From NCBI GenBank assembly GCA_964383855.1, contig CAYLIP010000034.1, positions 1-29,410 on the forward strand: a DNA stretch of 29,410 bases, in the 5' to 3' direction. The DNA comes from CAZHAC01 sp964383855. Its GTDB lineage: Bacteria; Chloroflexota; Dormibacteria; Dormibacterales; Dormibacteraceae. Shown here piece after piece: positions 21,653-29,371 of this stretch. A program made the position numbers and the translations under genes. How positions within the stretch are numbered: the first letter of the stretch is position 1; each line of letters opens with the position of its first letter. The notes beneath the pieces are model-generated. The model did not search any database and was not told the origin of the DNA. It was given only the letters and a program-made list of their open reading frames with translations.

Positions 21653-23023
21653 TCACACAGAAGCCGCCTGCGCCAGCGCCGACCGCATGAGCTCGGAGTA
21701 GGTCGGATAGGCGTGCATGGTCCGCGCCACCACCCCCGCCGGCACCTCGCCCGCCATCATCGCGACCGCCTCGTGGATCATGTCGCCCGCGGTCTCGCCG
21801 ACGATGGCGCAGCCGAGCACCTGCCCGGTCTCCGAGTCGACGACCACCTTGACGTGGCCGATGCGGTTGCCGTCGATCTGGGCCTTCTCGGCGTCCTGCA
21901 TCCCGGCGAAGCCGACCCGCACACGGTGCCCCGCCGAGCGGGCGGCCGCCTCGGTCAGGCCCACCGAGGCGACCTCGGGGTCGGTGAAGGTGACGCGAGG
22001 CACGATCCGGAGATCGATCGACTCCAGCTCCTCGCCCTCGCCTCGCAGGGCGTTGCGCCCGGCCACCCCGCCCATCTCGGAGGCGACGTGGGTGAAGAGC
22101 GGGCCGCCCACAACGTCTCCCGCCGCCCACACCCAGGGCACGTTGGTGCGGAGATGGGAATCGACGGTGACGCCATTCTGCGTCCAGGCCACGCCGGCCG
22201 CATCGCAGCCGGCCTCCGCCCCGTCGAAGGTGCGCCCGGTGGCCACCAGAACCTCGTCGACCTCGATCACCTCGCCGTCCGACATGTGGATGCGGCGCAC
22301 CGAGCCCTCCCGCTCCACGCGTTCCATCCGGGCTCGGAGCACGACGCGGATGTGCTCGCCCATGAAGGCTTCGTAGATCGCCGCCGAGGACTCCGGCTCC
22401 TCGGGCGGAAGCATGCGGTCGGCCGCCTCGATCACGGTCACGCGCACGCCCAGACGCCGGAAGATCTGCGCGAACTCCGACCCGATCGGCCCCGACCCGA
22501 TCACCGCCAGCCGCGCAGGGAGCGAGCGCAGCTCGAGCACCGCCTCGTTGTCGAGGTAGCCGCACTCCCGCAGCCCGGGCACCGGCGGCACCGCCGGGCC
22601 GAGCCCGGCCGCGATCACCACCGCCCCCGCCTCGACCACCTCCGAGTCGCCGATCCGCACCCGGTGCTCGCCCTCGATCCGCGCCCGGCAGGGAAAGCGG
22701 ACGTCGATCCCCTGTTCGACGAAGGGTCCCTCGCCGAAGCGCAGCATGTAATCGCGCACCTCGTAGGCGCGGCCGATCATCTCCGGCCAGTCGATCGCGA
22801 CCGGCCCGACGTTGACTCCGAACTCCGATCCGCGCCGCGCCTCGTGCGCGATCCGCGCCGCCCGCACCAGCGCCTTGGTGGGCACGCAGCCATGGTTGGT
22901 GCAGGTGCCGCCGAAGTGCGCCTCCTCGGCGATCAGGACGCGATGCGAGCCGCCTCCGACCGTGAACGCCGCCTCCGATCCCGCCGCGCCGGCTCCGATG
23001 ATGACCAGGTCATAGCTCTCCAC
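21653..23023 (-). CDS. FAD-dependent pyridine nucleotide-disulfide oxidoreductase
   Basis: A 456-residue class I flavoprotein disulfide reductase (the dihydrolipoamide dehydrogenase/mercuric reductase group). FAD is bound by IIGAGAAGSEAAF (8-20), the redox pair is C41 and C46 in GGTCTNHGCVPTK, NAD(P) by AVIGSGPIGSEFAQ, a second FAD contact is VWAAGDV, and the catalytic histidine is in HAYPTYSELM near the C-terminus. It has neither the N-terminal metal-binding domain nor the C-terminal cysteine pair of MerA. No 2-oxoacid dehydrogenase genes are near, so the partner substrate is unknown. The GTG start at 23023 has a TATCCT box 7 nt ahead and is divergent from the SDR gene. Confidence 0.9.
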   Translation of the reverse strand: MESYDLVIIGAGAAGSEAAFTVGGGSHRVLIAEEAHFGGTCTNHGCVPTKALVRAARIAHEARRGSEFGVNVGPVAIDWPEMIGRAYEVRDYMLRFGEGPFVEQGIDVRFPCRARIEGEHRVRIGDSEVVEAGAVVIAAGLGPAVPPVPGLRECGYLDNEAVLELRSLPARLAVIGSGPIGSEFAQIFRRLGVRVTVIEAADRMLPPEEPESSAAIYEAFMGEHIRVVLRARMERVEREGSVRRIHMSDGEVIEVDEVLVATGRTFDGAEAGCDAAGVAWTQNGVTVDSHLRTNVPWVWAAGDVVGGPLFTHVASEMGGVAGRNALRGEGEELESIDLRIVPRVTFTDPEVASVGLTEAAARSAGHRVRVGFAGMQDAEKAQIDGNRIGHVKVVVDSETGQVLGCAIVGETAGDMIHEAVAMMAGEVPAGVVARTMHAYPTYSELMRSALAQAASV

Positions 23024-23030
23024 TGCATCG

Positions 23031-23036
23031 AGGATA
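23031..23036 (-). promoter_or_regulatory. -10 box for the flavoprotein gene
   Basis: TATCCT on the minus strand, 7 nt before the GTG at 23023. Confidence 0.45.
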
Positions 23037-23061
23037 GGACCGGCCGTAACGTGGATCGCAC

Positions 23062-23829
23062 ATGGAACTCGAGGGCAAGGTGGCGATCGTGACCGGCGCG
23101 GGCAGCGGCATCGGGCACGCCATCGCCAAACTCCTCGGCCAGAGCGGCGCCGGCGTCTGCGTCAACTACTTCGGCTACGAGGAGGAGGCCGAGCAGCTGG
23201 CCCGGGAGCTGAGCGGCGCCTCCTCGAGGTCGATCGCGGTCAAGGCCGACGTCAGCGACTCGGCCCAGGTGAACGACATGGTCGACCAGGTGGTGCAGGA
23301 GCTGGGCGGCCTCGACATCCTGGTCAACAACGCCGGCGTCGAGGAGCCCTTCCCGATCCTCGAGGTGCCCGAGGCGCACTGGGACAGGATGCTGCAGATC
23401 GACCTGAAGGGCGCGTTCCTCTGCCTCCAGGCGGCGGGCCGCGCCATGCGCGACCGCGGCCGCGGCGGCTCGATCGTCAACATCTCGAGCGTCCACGAGG
23501 ACCTCGCCTTCCCCGGCTACGCGCCCTATTGCGCGGCCAAGGGAGGCCTGCGGATGCTCATGCGGGATGCCGCGGTCGAGCTCGCGCAGCACAAGATCCG
23601 GGTCAACAACATCGCGCCCGGCGCGATCGCGACGCCGATCAACCGGGCGACCCTCAGCGATCCCCAGAAGGTGCGCGAGCTGGAGGCGCTGATTCCGCTC
23701 CAGCGGCCGGGCCAGCCCGAGGAGGTGGCGCAGGTCGCCCTCTTCCTGGCTTCCGACGCGGCCTCCTACGTGACCGGTTCGACCTACTACGTGGACGGGG
23801 GACTGATCCGGCAGAGCCAGCCGCTCTAA
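23062..23829 (+). CDS. Short-chain dehydrogenase/reductase (glucose 1-dehydrogenase-like)
   Basis: A 255-residue classical SDR. TGAGSGIG (11-18) binds the nucleotide, NNAG marks the central strand, the catalytic tetrad includes Y156 and K160 in YCAAK, and the C-terminus STYYVDGGL is standard. The SSVHE segment after the catalytic serine and the NYFGYEEEAE region resemble glucose 1-dehydrogenases. That substrate is suggested but not proven, because SDR specificity is hard to read from sequence. The ATG is 9 nt after a TAACGT box in the 38-bp divergent gap with the flavoprotein gene. Confidence 0.88.
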   Translation: MELEGKVAIVTGAGSGIGHAIAKLLGQSGAGVCVNYFGYEEEAEQLARELSGASSRSIAVKADVSDSAQVNDMVDQVVQELGGLDILVNNAGVEEPFPILEVPEAHWDRMLQIDLKGAFLCLQAAGRAMRDRGRGGSIVNISSVHEDLAFPGYAPYCAAKGGLRMLMRDAAVELAQHKIRVNNIAPGAIATPINRATLSDPQKVRELEALIPLQRPGQPEEVAQVALFLASDAASYVTGSTYYVDGGLIRQSQPL

Positions 23830-23832
23830 GCT
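23827..23832 (+). promoter_or_regulatory. -10 box for the dehydratase-like gene at 23840
   Basis: TAAGCT begins with the SDR stop codon and lies 7 nt before the GTG start. Confidence 0.35.
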
Positions 23833-23839
23833 CCAGGGC

Positions 23840-24802
23840 GTGCTGCCCGAGCCCACACTCCAGGACGTCCTCGCCGCCCGGCAGAGGATCCGGCCGCACC
23901 TGGACCCGACGCCGCTGCGCCGTTACCCGAGCCTGGAGCCCGCCACCGGCACCGAGACCTGGGTCAAGCACGAGAACCTGAACCCCACCGGCGCCTTCAA
24001 GGTGCGCGGCGGCTTGAACCTCATCTCCCAGCTCGACGGGGAGACCCGGCGGCGCGGCGTGGTCACCGCCTCGACCGGCAACCACGGCCAGTCGATCGCG
24101 TACGCGTCCCGGCTCTTCGGGGTGAGCGCCATCGTCTGCGCGCCCGCGGGCGCCAACCCGGTGAAGCTGGAGGGGATGGAGCGGCTGGGCGCCGAGGTGG
24201 TGCTCCACGGCGTCGACTTCGATGAGGCGCGCGAGCACTGCGAGGCGCTCTCCCGCGAGCACGGCTACCGCTACATCCACTCCGGCGACGAGCCCGACCT
24301 GATCGCCGGCGTGGCCACCCACACCCTCGAGCTGCTGGAGGAGCAGCCGGACGTGGAGGTGATCGTCGTGCCCGTCGGCGGCGGCAGCGGCGCCGCGGGC
24401 GCCTCGATCGTGGCCAAGGCGGTCAACCCCGAGATCGAGGTGATCGGTGTCGAGTCATCCGAGGCGCCCGCCGCCCATGACTCCTGGCGGGAGGGCCGGC
24501 TGGTGGAGCGGCCCAGCCGCACGGTCGCCGAGGGCCTGGCGACGCGGACCGCGTTCGCGCTGCCTCAGCGGATCATGCGCCGGCTGCTCGACGACTTCCT
24601 GCTCGTCTCCGACCAGGAGCTGCTCGACGCGACGCGCCTCATGATCGAGAAGACGCGGATGCTGGTCGAGCCGGCGGGCGCGGCGCCGCTGGCCGCCGCA
24701 TTGCGGCTGCGCGACCGCATCGCCGGCCGGCGGACGGCGCTCATCTGCACCGGCGCCAACATCAGCCCGGCGATGCTGGGGCAGCTGTTCGCCGGCCGCT
24801 GA
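23840..24802 (+). CDS. Threonine dehydratase-like PLP enzyme (second copy)
   Basis: A 320-residue fold-type II PLP enzyme with the Schiff-base K54 in PTGAFKVRGGLN, STGNHGQSIAYA, and the glycine loop VPVGGGSGAAG. It is close to threonine dehydratase/serine racemase but differs from the enzyme at 17820 in the lysine motif (GAFKVRG against GSFKARG) and the glycine loop, so the two are diverged paralogues with probably different substrates (threonine/serine against hydroxyaspartate or similar). It begins right after the SDR stop. Its last 41 bp overlap the end of the convergent MFS gene. Confidence 0.87.
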   Translation: MLPEPTLQDVLAARQRIRPHLDPTPLRRYPSLEPATGTETWVKHENLNPTGAFKVRGGLNLISQLDGETRRRGVVTASTGNHGQSIAYASRLFGVSAIVCAPAGANPVKLEGMERLGAEVVLHGVDFDEAREHCEALSREHGYRYIHSGDEPDLIAGVATHTLELLEEQPDVEVIVVPVGGGSGAAGASIVAKAVNPEIEVIGVESSEAPAAHDSWREGRLVERPSRTVAEGLATRTAFALPQRIMRRLLDDFLLVSDQELLDATRLMIEKTRMLVEPAGAAPLAAALRLRDRIAGRRTALICTGANISPAMLGQLFAGR

Positions 24803-26204
24803 GGGTGAGCGCCGCCACCAGCGCGGCCAGCAGCGAGAAGCCGGCGGCGGCGAGGAAGATCTCGTGGAACTCGACCTGGAACGCCGCCACCGCCGAATGC
24901 TCCAGCCCTTTCAGCTGCTCCCGGATGCTGAGGCCGGCGGGCGGCGCGCCGCGAGCCGCGACCAGCTGGTTGACGCGCTGGAGGCCGTAGGCGGTGAGCG
25001 CCGAGAGGGCGACGACCATGCCCATGGTCCGGGCGGCCACGACCAGGCTGGACACGAAGCCCTGGGAGCTGCTCGCCGTGCTGTTGAGAGCGCTGGCCGC
25101 CAGCGGCGCCGCGGCCAGGCCGAAGCCCAGGCCGAGGGCGGCCAGCTCCGCGTAGGCGCGGAGCCCGGCCCCGAGCTCGGTGCTCGTCCAACCCGACATG
25201 AAGAAGAAGAAGAGGGCGGCCAGCGCCAGGCCGGCCGCGGCCGGGGCGCGAAGACCGATGCGACCGGCGAGCGCGCCACCGGCGACGGCCCCGAGGGGGA
25301 CCCCGGCCAGGAAGGCCGTGAGCAGGAGGCCGGCCCGGTTCTGGTCGACCGAGAGGACCGCGCGCGCGAAGACGGGCACGTCGACCAGGACCACGATCAG
25401 CCCGCCGCCGACCAGGACGTTGGCGATCAGCGCTCCGGCCAGTCCGGGCCGCCAGGCGACCGCCCGGCGCTGACGCCAGAGATAGGCCGCGAGCAGGAGG
25501 GCGCCCAGCAAGAGCAGCGGTGGCCAGGCGCCGTTCAAGGCGCGCACCTCGGGCCGGTCGGGGTAGAGCGCCGCCGCGACCAGGGCCAGGCCGCCGCCCA
25601 GGGATAGCGCCGAGGGGAGGTCGAGGGCGGTCCGCGGCGCCGGCGCGATTCTTTGGGGGCCGCGCCAGAGCCCGGCTCCGAGGATCAGCGCCAGCGGCAG
25701 GTTGAGCAGGAAGACGCCGCGCCAGCCATGCAGGAGGAGCGCGAAGAGAACGCCGTACGCCGGTCCCACCACGCTGCCCAGCTCCTGGAGCGCGGTCACC
25801 AGGCCCAGCGCCTGCTCGCGGCCGCGGCCGGGGTAGAGGTCGGCGACCGAGGCCAGTGCGAGCGGGACGAGGGCGCCGCCGCCCAGCCCCTGGAGCGCGC
25901 GGCCGGCGACCAGCACGGCAAGGGACTGCGCCAGCGCGGTCACCAGCGAGCCGGCCGCGAACACGGCAAGGGCGGCGAGGGCGGCCGGGACGCGGCCTCG
26001 GGCATCGGAGGCGGCGCCGAAGAGGGGGAGGGCGGAGACGTAGCCGACCAGGAACCCGCCCACGATCGGGCTCGCCTCCTGGAGGCGGTCGACCGACAGC
26101 GACAGGTCGGAGAGCATCGCCGGCAGCAGCGTGGTCACGGCGTAGGTGTCGAGCGCGGCCAGGGTCAGCGCAGCGACGAGCAGTACGAGGCGCGCGCGGC
26201 TCAG
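24762..26204 (-). CDS. P55-like MFS transporter (LprG partner)
   Basis: A 480-residue major facilitator protein, probably 14 spans. The N-terminus (LTLAALDTYAVTTLLPAML) and the loop motif GYVSALPLFGAASDARGR resemble mycobacterial P55 (Rv1410c), which works with LprG to move triacylglycerol-type lipids across the membrane and also affects drug tolerance. The lipoprotein immediately upstream belongs to the LprG/LppX family, which supports the match. The only ATG/GTG/TTG in frame near the 5' end is the GTG at 26138, which would cut the first membrane helix. I therefore place the start at a CTG at 26204, which overlaps the lipoprotein stop as CTGA, like the GTGA overlaps elsewhere. The CTG start is inference. 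Confidence 0.82.
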   Translation of the reverse strand: MSRARLVLLVAALTLAALDTYAVTTLLPAMLSDLSLSVDRLQEASPIVGGFLVGYVSALPLFGAASDARGRVPAALAALAVFAAGSLVTALAQSLAVLVAGRALQGLGGGALVPLALASVADLYPGRGREQALGLVTALQELGSVVGPAYGVLFALLLHGWRGVFLLNLPLALILGAGLWRGPQRIAPAPRTALDLPSALSLGGGLALVAAALYPDRPEVRALNGAWPPLLLLGALLLAAYLWRQRRAVAWRPGLAGALIANVLVGGGLIVVLVDVPVFARAVLSVDQNRAGLLLTAFLAGVPLGAVAGGALAGRIGLRAPAAAGLALAALFFFFMSGWTSTELGAGLRAYAELAALGLGFGLAAAPLAASALNSTASSSQGFVSSLVVAARTMGMVVALSALTAYGLQRVNQLVAARGAPPAGLSIREQLKGLEHSAVAAFQVEFHEIFLAAAGFSLLAALVAALTLSGRRTAAPASPG

Positions 26205-26884
26205 GGCGTGGGCTGCACGATCGTGAGCGGCTTGTCGTAGTCGTGGACGGAGATGTCCACCCGGTTGTCCTGGCCGGCTTCGAAGAGAGGGCCGGCCAGC
26301 AGCACGCGGTAGAGGCGGTGGTCCTCCTTGCCCATCCAGAGCGTCGCCCTGATGTCGCCCGGGGGCTTGGCCCCGGCCAGCAGGCCGGCGACCTGGTCGG
26401 CCGTGTAGGTGGCGGTCACCTTGTCGCAGTCGACGGAGCCGGCCTTCTCGGAGCCCACGTAGTGGGCGTTGCGGCCCTGGGCGAGCAGCGCCGGCAGCCC
26501 CTTCTGCGCGTCGAAGAGGCCGGCCAGGTTGGGAATCTCGGAGACCTGGGCCGCGCTCACCTGCGTGAACTTGCCGAAGGGCACCTTGAGATAGACCTGG
26601 TCGCCCACGCTGACCACCCGGACGTCGACCAGGAAGTCCTGCTGCTTGACCTTGAGGGTGGTGTCGCTGGCGCCCGGCAGCGAGATGTCGGTGTGCGCGG
26701 AGGCGAGCGCGAAGCCCTGGTACATGACCTCGGGGCTGAACTTGACGTCGGCGCTGAGGGAGTGGACGGAGGACATGGCCTGGGACGACTGCTGAAGCAG
26801 CTTTCCCGGGTCGGGGCTGGTCGGGGCGGAACCGCTGCAGGCGGCCAGCGCCAGCAGCAGAAGGAGGCTAGGCCAGTACCGCAT
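26201..26884 (-). CDS. LprG/LppX-like lipoprotein
   Basis: A 227-residue lipoprotein. The signal peptide MRYWPSLLLLLALAAC ends in a lipobox cysteine at residue 16. The mature part has the strand-rich pattern of LppX/LprAFG proteins: LLQQSSQAMSSVHSLSADV, YLKVPFGKFTQV, ATYTADQVAGLL and ATLWMGKEDHRLYRVLLAG. Members have a large hydrophobic cavity and carry lipids in the cell envelope. The longer open frame to 27139 is a shadow of arsR; the ATG at 26884 starts the signal peptide exactly and overlaps the arsR stop by 17 bp. It is co-transcribed with ArsR upstream and the P55-like transporter downstream. Confidence 0.88.
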   Translation of the reverse strand: MRYWPSLLLLLALAACSGSAPTSPDPGKLLQQSSQAMSSVHSLSADVKFSPEVMYQGFALASAHTDISLPGASDTTLKVKQQDFLVDVRVVSVGDQVYLKVPFGKFTQVSAAQVSEIPNLAGLFDAQKGLPALLAQGRNAHYVGSEKAGSVDCDKVTATYTADQVAGLLAGAKPPGDIRATLWMGKEDHRLYRVLLAGPLFEAGQDNRVDISVHDYDKPLTIVQPTP

Positions 26885-27215
26885 CGAGCATCCGGCTGAC
26901 CGACGGGGAGAGATCACTGCGCAGAGAGTAGTGCACCCAGAGACCGCGCTTTTGCGATTGGACGAGGCCGGCGTCCCGGAGCCTGGCCATGTGGTGGGAG
27001 ACCGTCGACTGGCCGACGTCGAGGGCGGCGGTGAAGTCGCAGATGCAGATCGGGGCCTCGGCCCGCCGCAGCGCGGCCAGGATGCGCAGGCGGGCGGGAT
27101 CGGCCAGGGCCCGGAGGAGGCCGACGGCGGGGGCGACATCCTGTGCGTCGGGCATGGCGGCGGGCGCGCAGCAGACGCCGCGCTCGCGCTCGGGCAGCAC
27201 CGGAAGCGGTTGCAT
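26868..27215 (-). CDS. arsR: ArsR-family metalloid-responsive repressor
   Basis: A 115-residue winged-helix repressor. LRALADPARLRILAAL (35-49) begins the fold, the recognition helix is QSTVSHHMARLRDAGLV, and the wing is KRGLWVHYSL. Likely As(III)/Sb(III) ligands are C57 and C59 in ICICDF at the start of the DNA-binding unit and the vicinal C15/C16 in GVCCAP. The frame opens at a GTG at 27218; the ATG at 27215 is preferred because a TAGACT box lies 7 nt before it. Divergent to arsM across a palindrome, and first gene of an operon with the LprG-like and P55-like genes. Confidence 0.9.
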   Translation of the reverse strand: MQPLPVLPERERGVCCAPAAMPDAQDVAPAVGLLRALADPARLRILAALRRAEAPICICDFTAALDVGQSTVSHHMARLRDAGLVQSQKRGLWVHYSLRSDLSPSVSRMLDAVLA

Positions 27216-27222
27216 CACCGAC

Positions 27223-27268
27223 AGTCTAGCCGCAATGCATCGATGATCATCGATATATATGCTATGGT
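27223..27268. promoter_or_regulatory. Divergent arsR/arsM promoter with 16-bp palindromic operator
   Basis: ATCGATGATCATCGAT (27239-27254) is a perfect 16-bp palindrome inside an AT-rich block. The arsR -10 box TAGACT (27228-27223, minus) is 7 nt before its ATG and the arsM box TATGGT (27263-27268) is 6 nt before its GTG. The palindrome covers the -35 region of arsM, so ArsR bound there would block that promoter and probably both. Confidence 0.75.
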
Positions 27269-27274
27269 CGCCAC

Positions 27275-28012
27275 GTGAGGGATCTCCAGGAAGCGGTGCG
27301 AACTCGTTATGCGGCTGAGGGCCTCCGAATCCTTCAGCACCAGCCGGCCGGCTGCTGTGACGGCGACTGTGGATGCGGATCCGGCTACAGCGAGGCCGAG
27401 CTCGCCTCGGTGGGCCTCGACGGCGGGGTCAGCCTGGGCTGCGGCAACCCGCTGCTCCTGGTCGGGCTCAGCCCCGGCGAGACGGTGCTCGACCTGGGCA
27501 GCGGGGGCGGCCTGGACGTGCTGCTCTCGGCCCGGCGGGTGGCCCCCGGCGGGGTTGCCTACGGGGTCGACATGACCGACGAGATGCTGGCGGCCGCGGA
27601 GCGCAACCGCTCCGCCGCCGGCGTGGAGAACGCGCGCTTTCTCAAGGGCACGATCGATTCCGTGCCGCTGCCCGATGCCAGCGTCGACGTGGTCATCTCC
27701 AATTGCGTCGTCAACCTGGCCGGCGACAAGGCGGCGGTGGCGCGGGAGATGCACCGGCTGCTGCGGCCGGGTGGGCGGCTGGCGATCTCCGACATGGTCG
27801 CCCTGCAGCCGCTGCCCGAGCAGGCCGCGGCCGACCCCGCCCGCTGGTCCAGCTGCATCTCGGGCGCGCTCACGGTCGAGCAGTACGAGCGGCTACTCGG
27901 TGAGGCCGGGTTCGATGGCCTGGAGGTCGAGGTCCACGATCGCGACTCCGCCCCCGACCTGCCCGGGATGGTGGGAAGCGCCTACATCCGGGGCCGGAAG
28001 CCGGCGCAGTAG
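27275..28012 (+). CDS. arsM: Arsenite methyltransferase
   Basis: A 245-residue SAM-dependent As(III) methyltransferase. The SAM motif is VLDLGSGGGLD (71-81). The arsenic-binding cysteines fit the family: C144 in SNCVVNL and C194 in SSCISGAL, 50 residues apart as in well-studied ArsM, with C56 in SLGCGNP and an N-terminal cluster CCDGDCGCG (27-35). It converts arsenite to methylated forms, which are volatile or easily exported. Its GTG start is preceded by TATGGT and no Shine-Dalgarno sequence, so expression should be controlled directly by ArsR at the palindrome. The 3' end overlaps a convergent MFS gene by 120 bp. Confidence 0.95.
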   Translation: MRDLQEAVRTRYAAEGLRILQHQPAGCCDGDCGCGSGYSEAELASVGLDGGVSLGCGNPLLLVGLSPGETVLDLGSGGGLDVLLSARRVAPGGVAYGVDMTDEMLAAAERNRSAAGVENARFLKGTIDSVPLPDASVDVVISNCVVNLAGDKAAVAREMHRLLRPGGRLAISDMVALQPLPEQAAADPARWSSCISGALTVEQYERLLGEAGFDGLEVEVHDRDSAPDLPGMVGSAYIRGRKPAQ

Positions 28013-29191
28013 GAGGGCGGCGAGGGCGCCGGAGCCCGCCCAGGCCAGCGCGCCGGCCAGGAGCGCGAAGCGGACCGAGACCGCGATCAGGGGACCGGCC
28101 GCGCCCGAGCCGACGGGGCGGCCGGCCGCGTTCACCATCATCGAGATCGACATCGCCCGGCCCAGCCACTCCGGCTCGGCGGCGCGCTGGCGGAGGCCGA
28201 ACATGGAGATGTCGCCAAAGCCGGTCAGCAGCCCGCCGAGGAAGAGGCCGGCCGCGGCGGCGGCCAGGTTGGGCGCCGCGGCCAGGATCAGCAGGCCGGC
28301 GGCCGAGCCGCCGTAGCCGATGGCGATGAGGCGCCGTTCGCGGCCCGCGCTCGGGATGCGGCCGCCGAGCAGGTTGCCGGCGACGCCGCCGGCGCCCATC
28401 GCCGACCAGAGAAGGCCGACCTGCGCGGGGCCGCCGTGGAGGCGGGTCAGGACGAGCACGGGCACGGCGATCAGGGAGATTCCGGAGGCGATGTTGGCGA
28501 CCGGGACCAGGACCGAGATCGCGCGCAGCGCGCGGTTGCGGAGCAGCACGTAGACGAGCCCGTCCCAGGCCTCCCTCAGCAGATGGCGGTCGCCGGTGCT
28601 GCGCGCGGCCGGTTCGCTCACGCGCAGGAGGAGGAGGGCGCCGGCGATCCAGGTCGCGCCGAGGGCGACCAGGGTGGGGAGGGCGCCGATCAGGGCGACG
28701 CCGAAGCCGGCGACGGCGGGGCCCAGGATGCTGGAGGCCTCGTAGGTCAGCGCGTCAAGCGCGTTGCCGCGATCCCACAGGCGCGGCGGCAGTAGGAGGG
28801 GGACCAGGGAACGGGCGCCGGTCCCGGCCAGCGGATAGCTCAGGGAGGAGAGGGCGCAGACCAGGACCAGCAGCCAGGGCGGGAGGGCGTCGGCGGCGGC
28901 CAGGACGGCGATGGTGACCCCCGTCAGGGCGCCGACGACGTAGTCGAAGACGATCAGGTGGATGCGGCCGTAGCGGTCGAGGAGGGCGCCCGCCAGGGGG
29001 CTGGTCAGGGTGCCGGGGAGGATGCTGGCCAGGGCGACGAGGCCGGCGAGCGCGGGGGAGTGGTAGCGCTCGAGGACGAAGAGGACGGTCACGACGCCCA
29101 CCATCTGGCCGCCGAAGCGGGCGACCAGGAGGCTCAGGAGCAGGGCGGCGACCCCCGGCTGCCGGAAGACCTCCCGGTAGCTCCCCCTCAC
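27893..29191 (-). CDS. MFS transporter, 12-span exporter-like
   Basis: A 432-residue major facilitator protein of the MFS_3/EntS-like exporter type, with a GALLDRYGR loop after the second span, about 12 hydrophobic helices and a central cytoplasmic loop (SEPAARSTGDRHLLREAWDG). The GTG at 29191 is chosen because TAGCTT lies 6 nt before it. The last ~40 residues (after LLLRRLPAPD) lie antisense inside arsM, an unusually long convergent overlap, and that tail may be an accident of a lost stop codon. Position suggests a link to arsenic export, but no arsenic-specific motif is recognised; other drug-like substrates are equally possible. Confidence 0.85.
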   Translation of the reverse strand: MRGSYREVFRQPGVAALLLSLLVARFGGQMVGVVTVLFVLERYHSPALAGLVALASILPGTLTSPLAGALLDRYGRIHLIVFDYVVGALTGVTIAVLAAADALPPWLLVLVCALSSLSYPLAGTGARSLVPLLLPPRLWDRGNALDALTYEASSILGPAVAGFGVALIGALPTLVALGATWIAGALLLLRVSEPAARSTGDRHLLREAWDGLVYVLLRNRALRAISVLVPVANIASGISLIAVPVLVLTRLHGGPAQVGLLWSAMGAGGVAGNLLGGRIPSAGRERRLIAIGYGGSAAGLLILAAAPNLAAAAAGLFLGGLLTGFGDISMFGLRQRAAEPEWLGRAMSISMMVNAAGRPVGSGAAGPLIAVSVRFALLAGALAWAGSGALAALLLRRLPAPDVGASHHPGQVGGGVAIVDLDLQAIEPGLTE

Positions 29192-29197
29192 CCAAAT

Positions 29198-29203
29198 AAG
29201 CTA
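29198..29203 (-). promoter_or_regulatory. -10 box for the MFS gene at 29191
   Basis: TAGCTT on the minus strand, 6 nt before the GTG. Confidence 0.45.
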
Positions 29204-29348
29204 CTCGCCCTCGCGCGCGCGAAGACCCCCCTCCAAACCCCCCGCCCAACTGGGGGACCCGGCCATCGTAGGGCCGGTGTCAACGTTGCCCGTAAAGCCG
29301 GGCAGAATTCGCGGTCGCGGACGGGCCGGCGAGCTCCGTTCAGCGAGC

Positions 29349-29371
29349 AAAAAAGTGCGCGCCCGGGCGCG
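29349..29371 (-). terminator. Intrinsic terminator of a gene beyond the right edge
   Basis: On the minus strand the 14-bp self-complementary CGCGCCCGGGCGCG is followed after CAC by six Ts. A second, similar hairpin with a T-rich tail starts near 29386 and runs off the window. The rest of 29204-29410 shows no gene; a small minus-strand frame there spans the terminators and is not credible. Confidence 0.75.

Noticed and set aside
26885..27139. N-terminal extension of the LprG-like lipoprotein
   Set aside because: It would bury the signal peptide in the middle of the protein and lies over arsR. The ATG at 26884 begins the signal peptide exactly.
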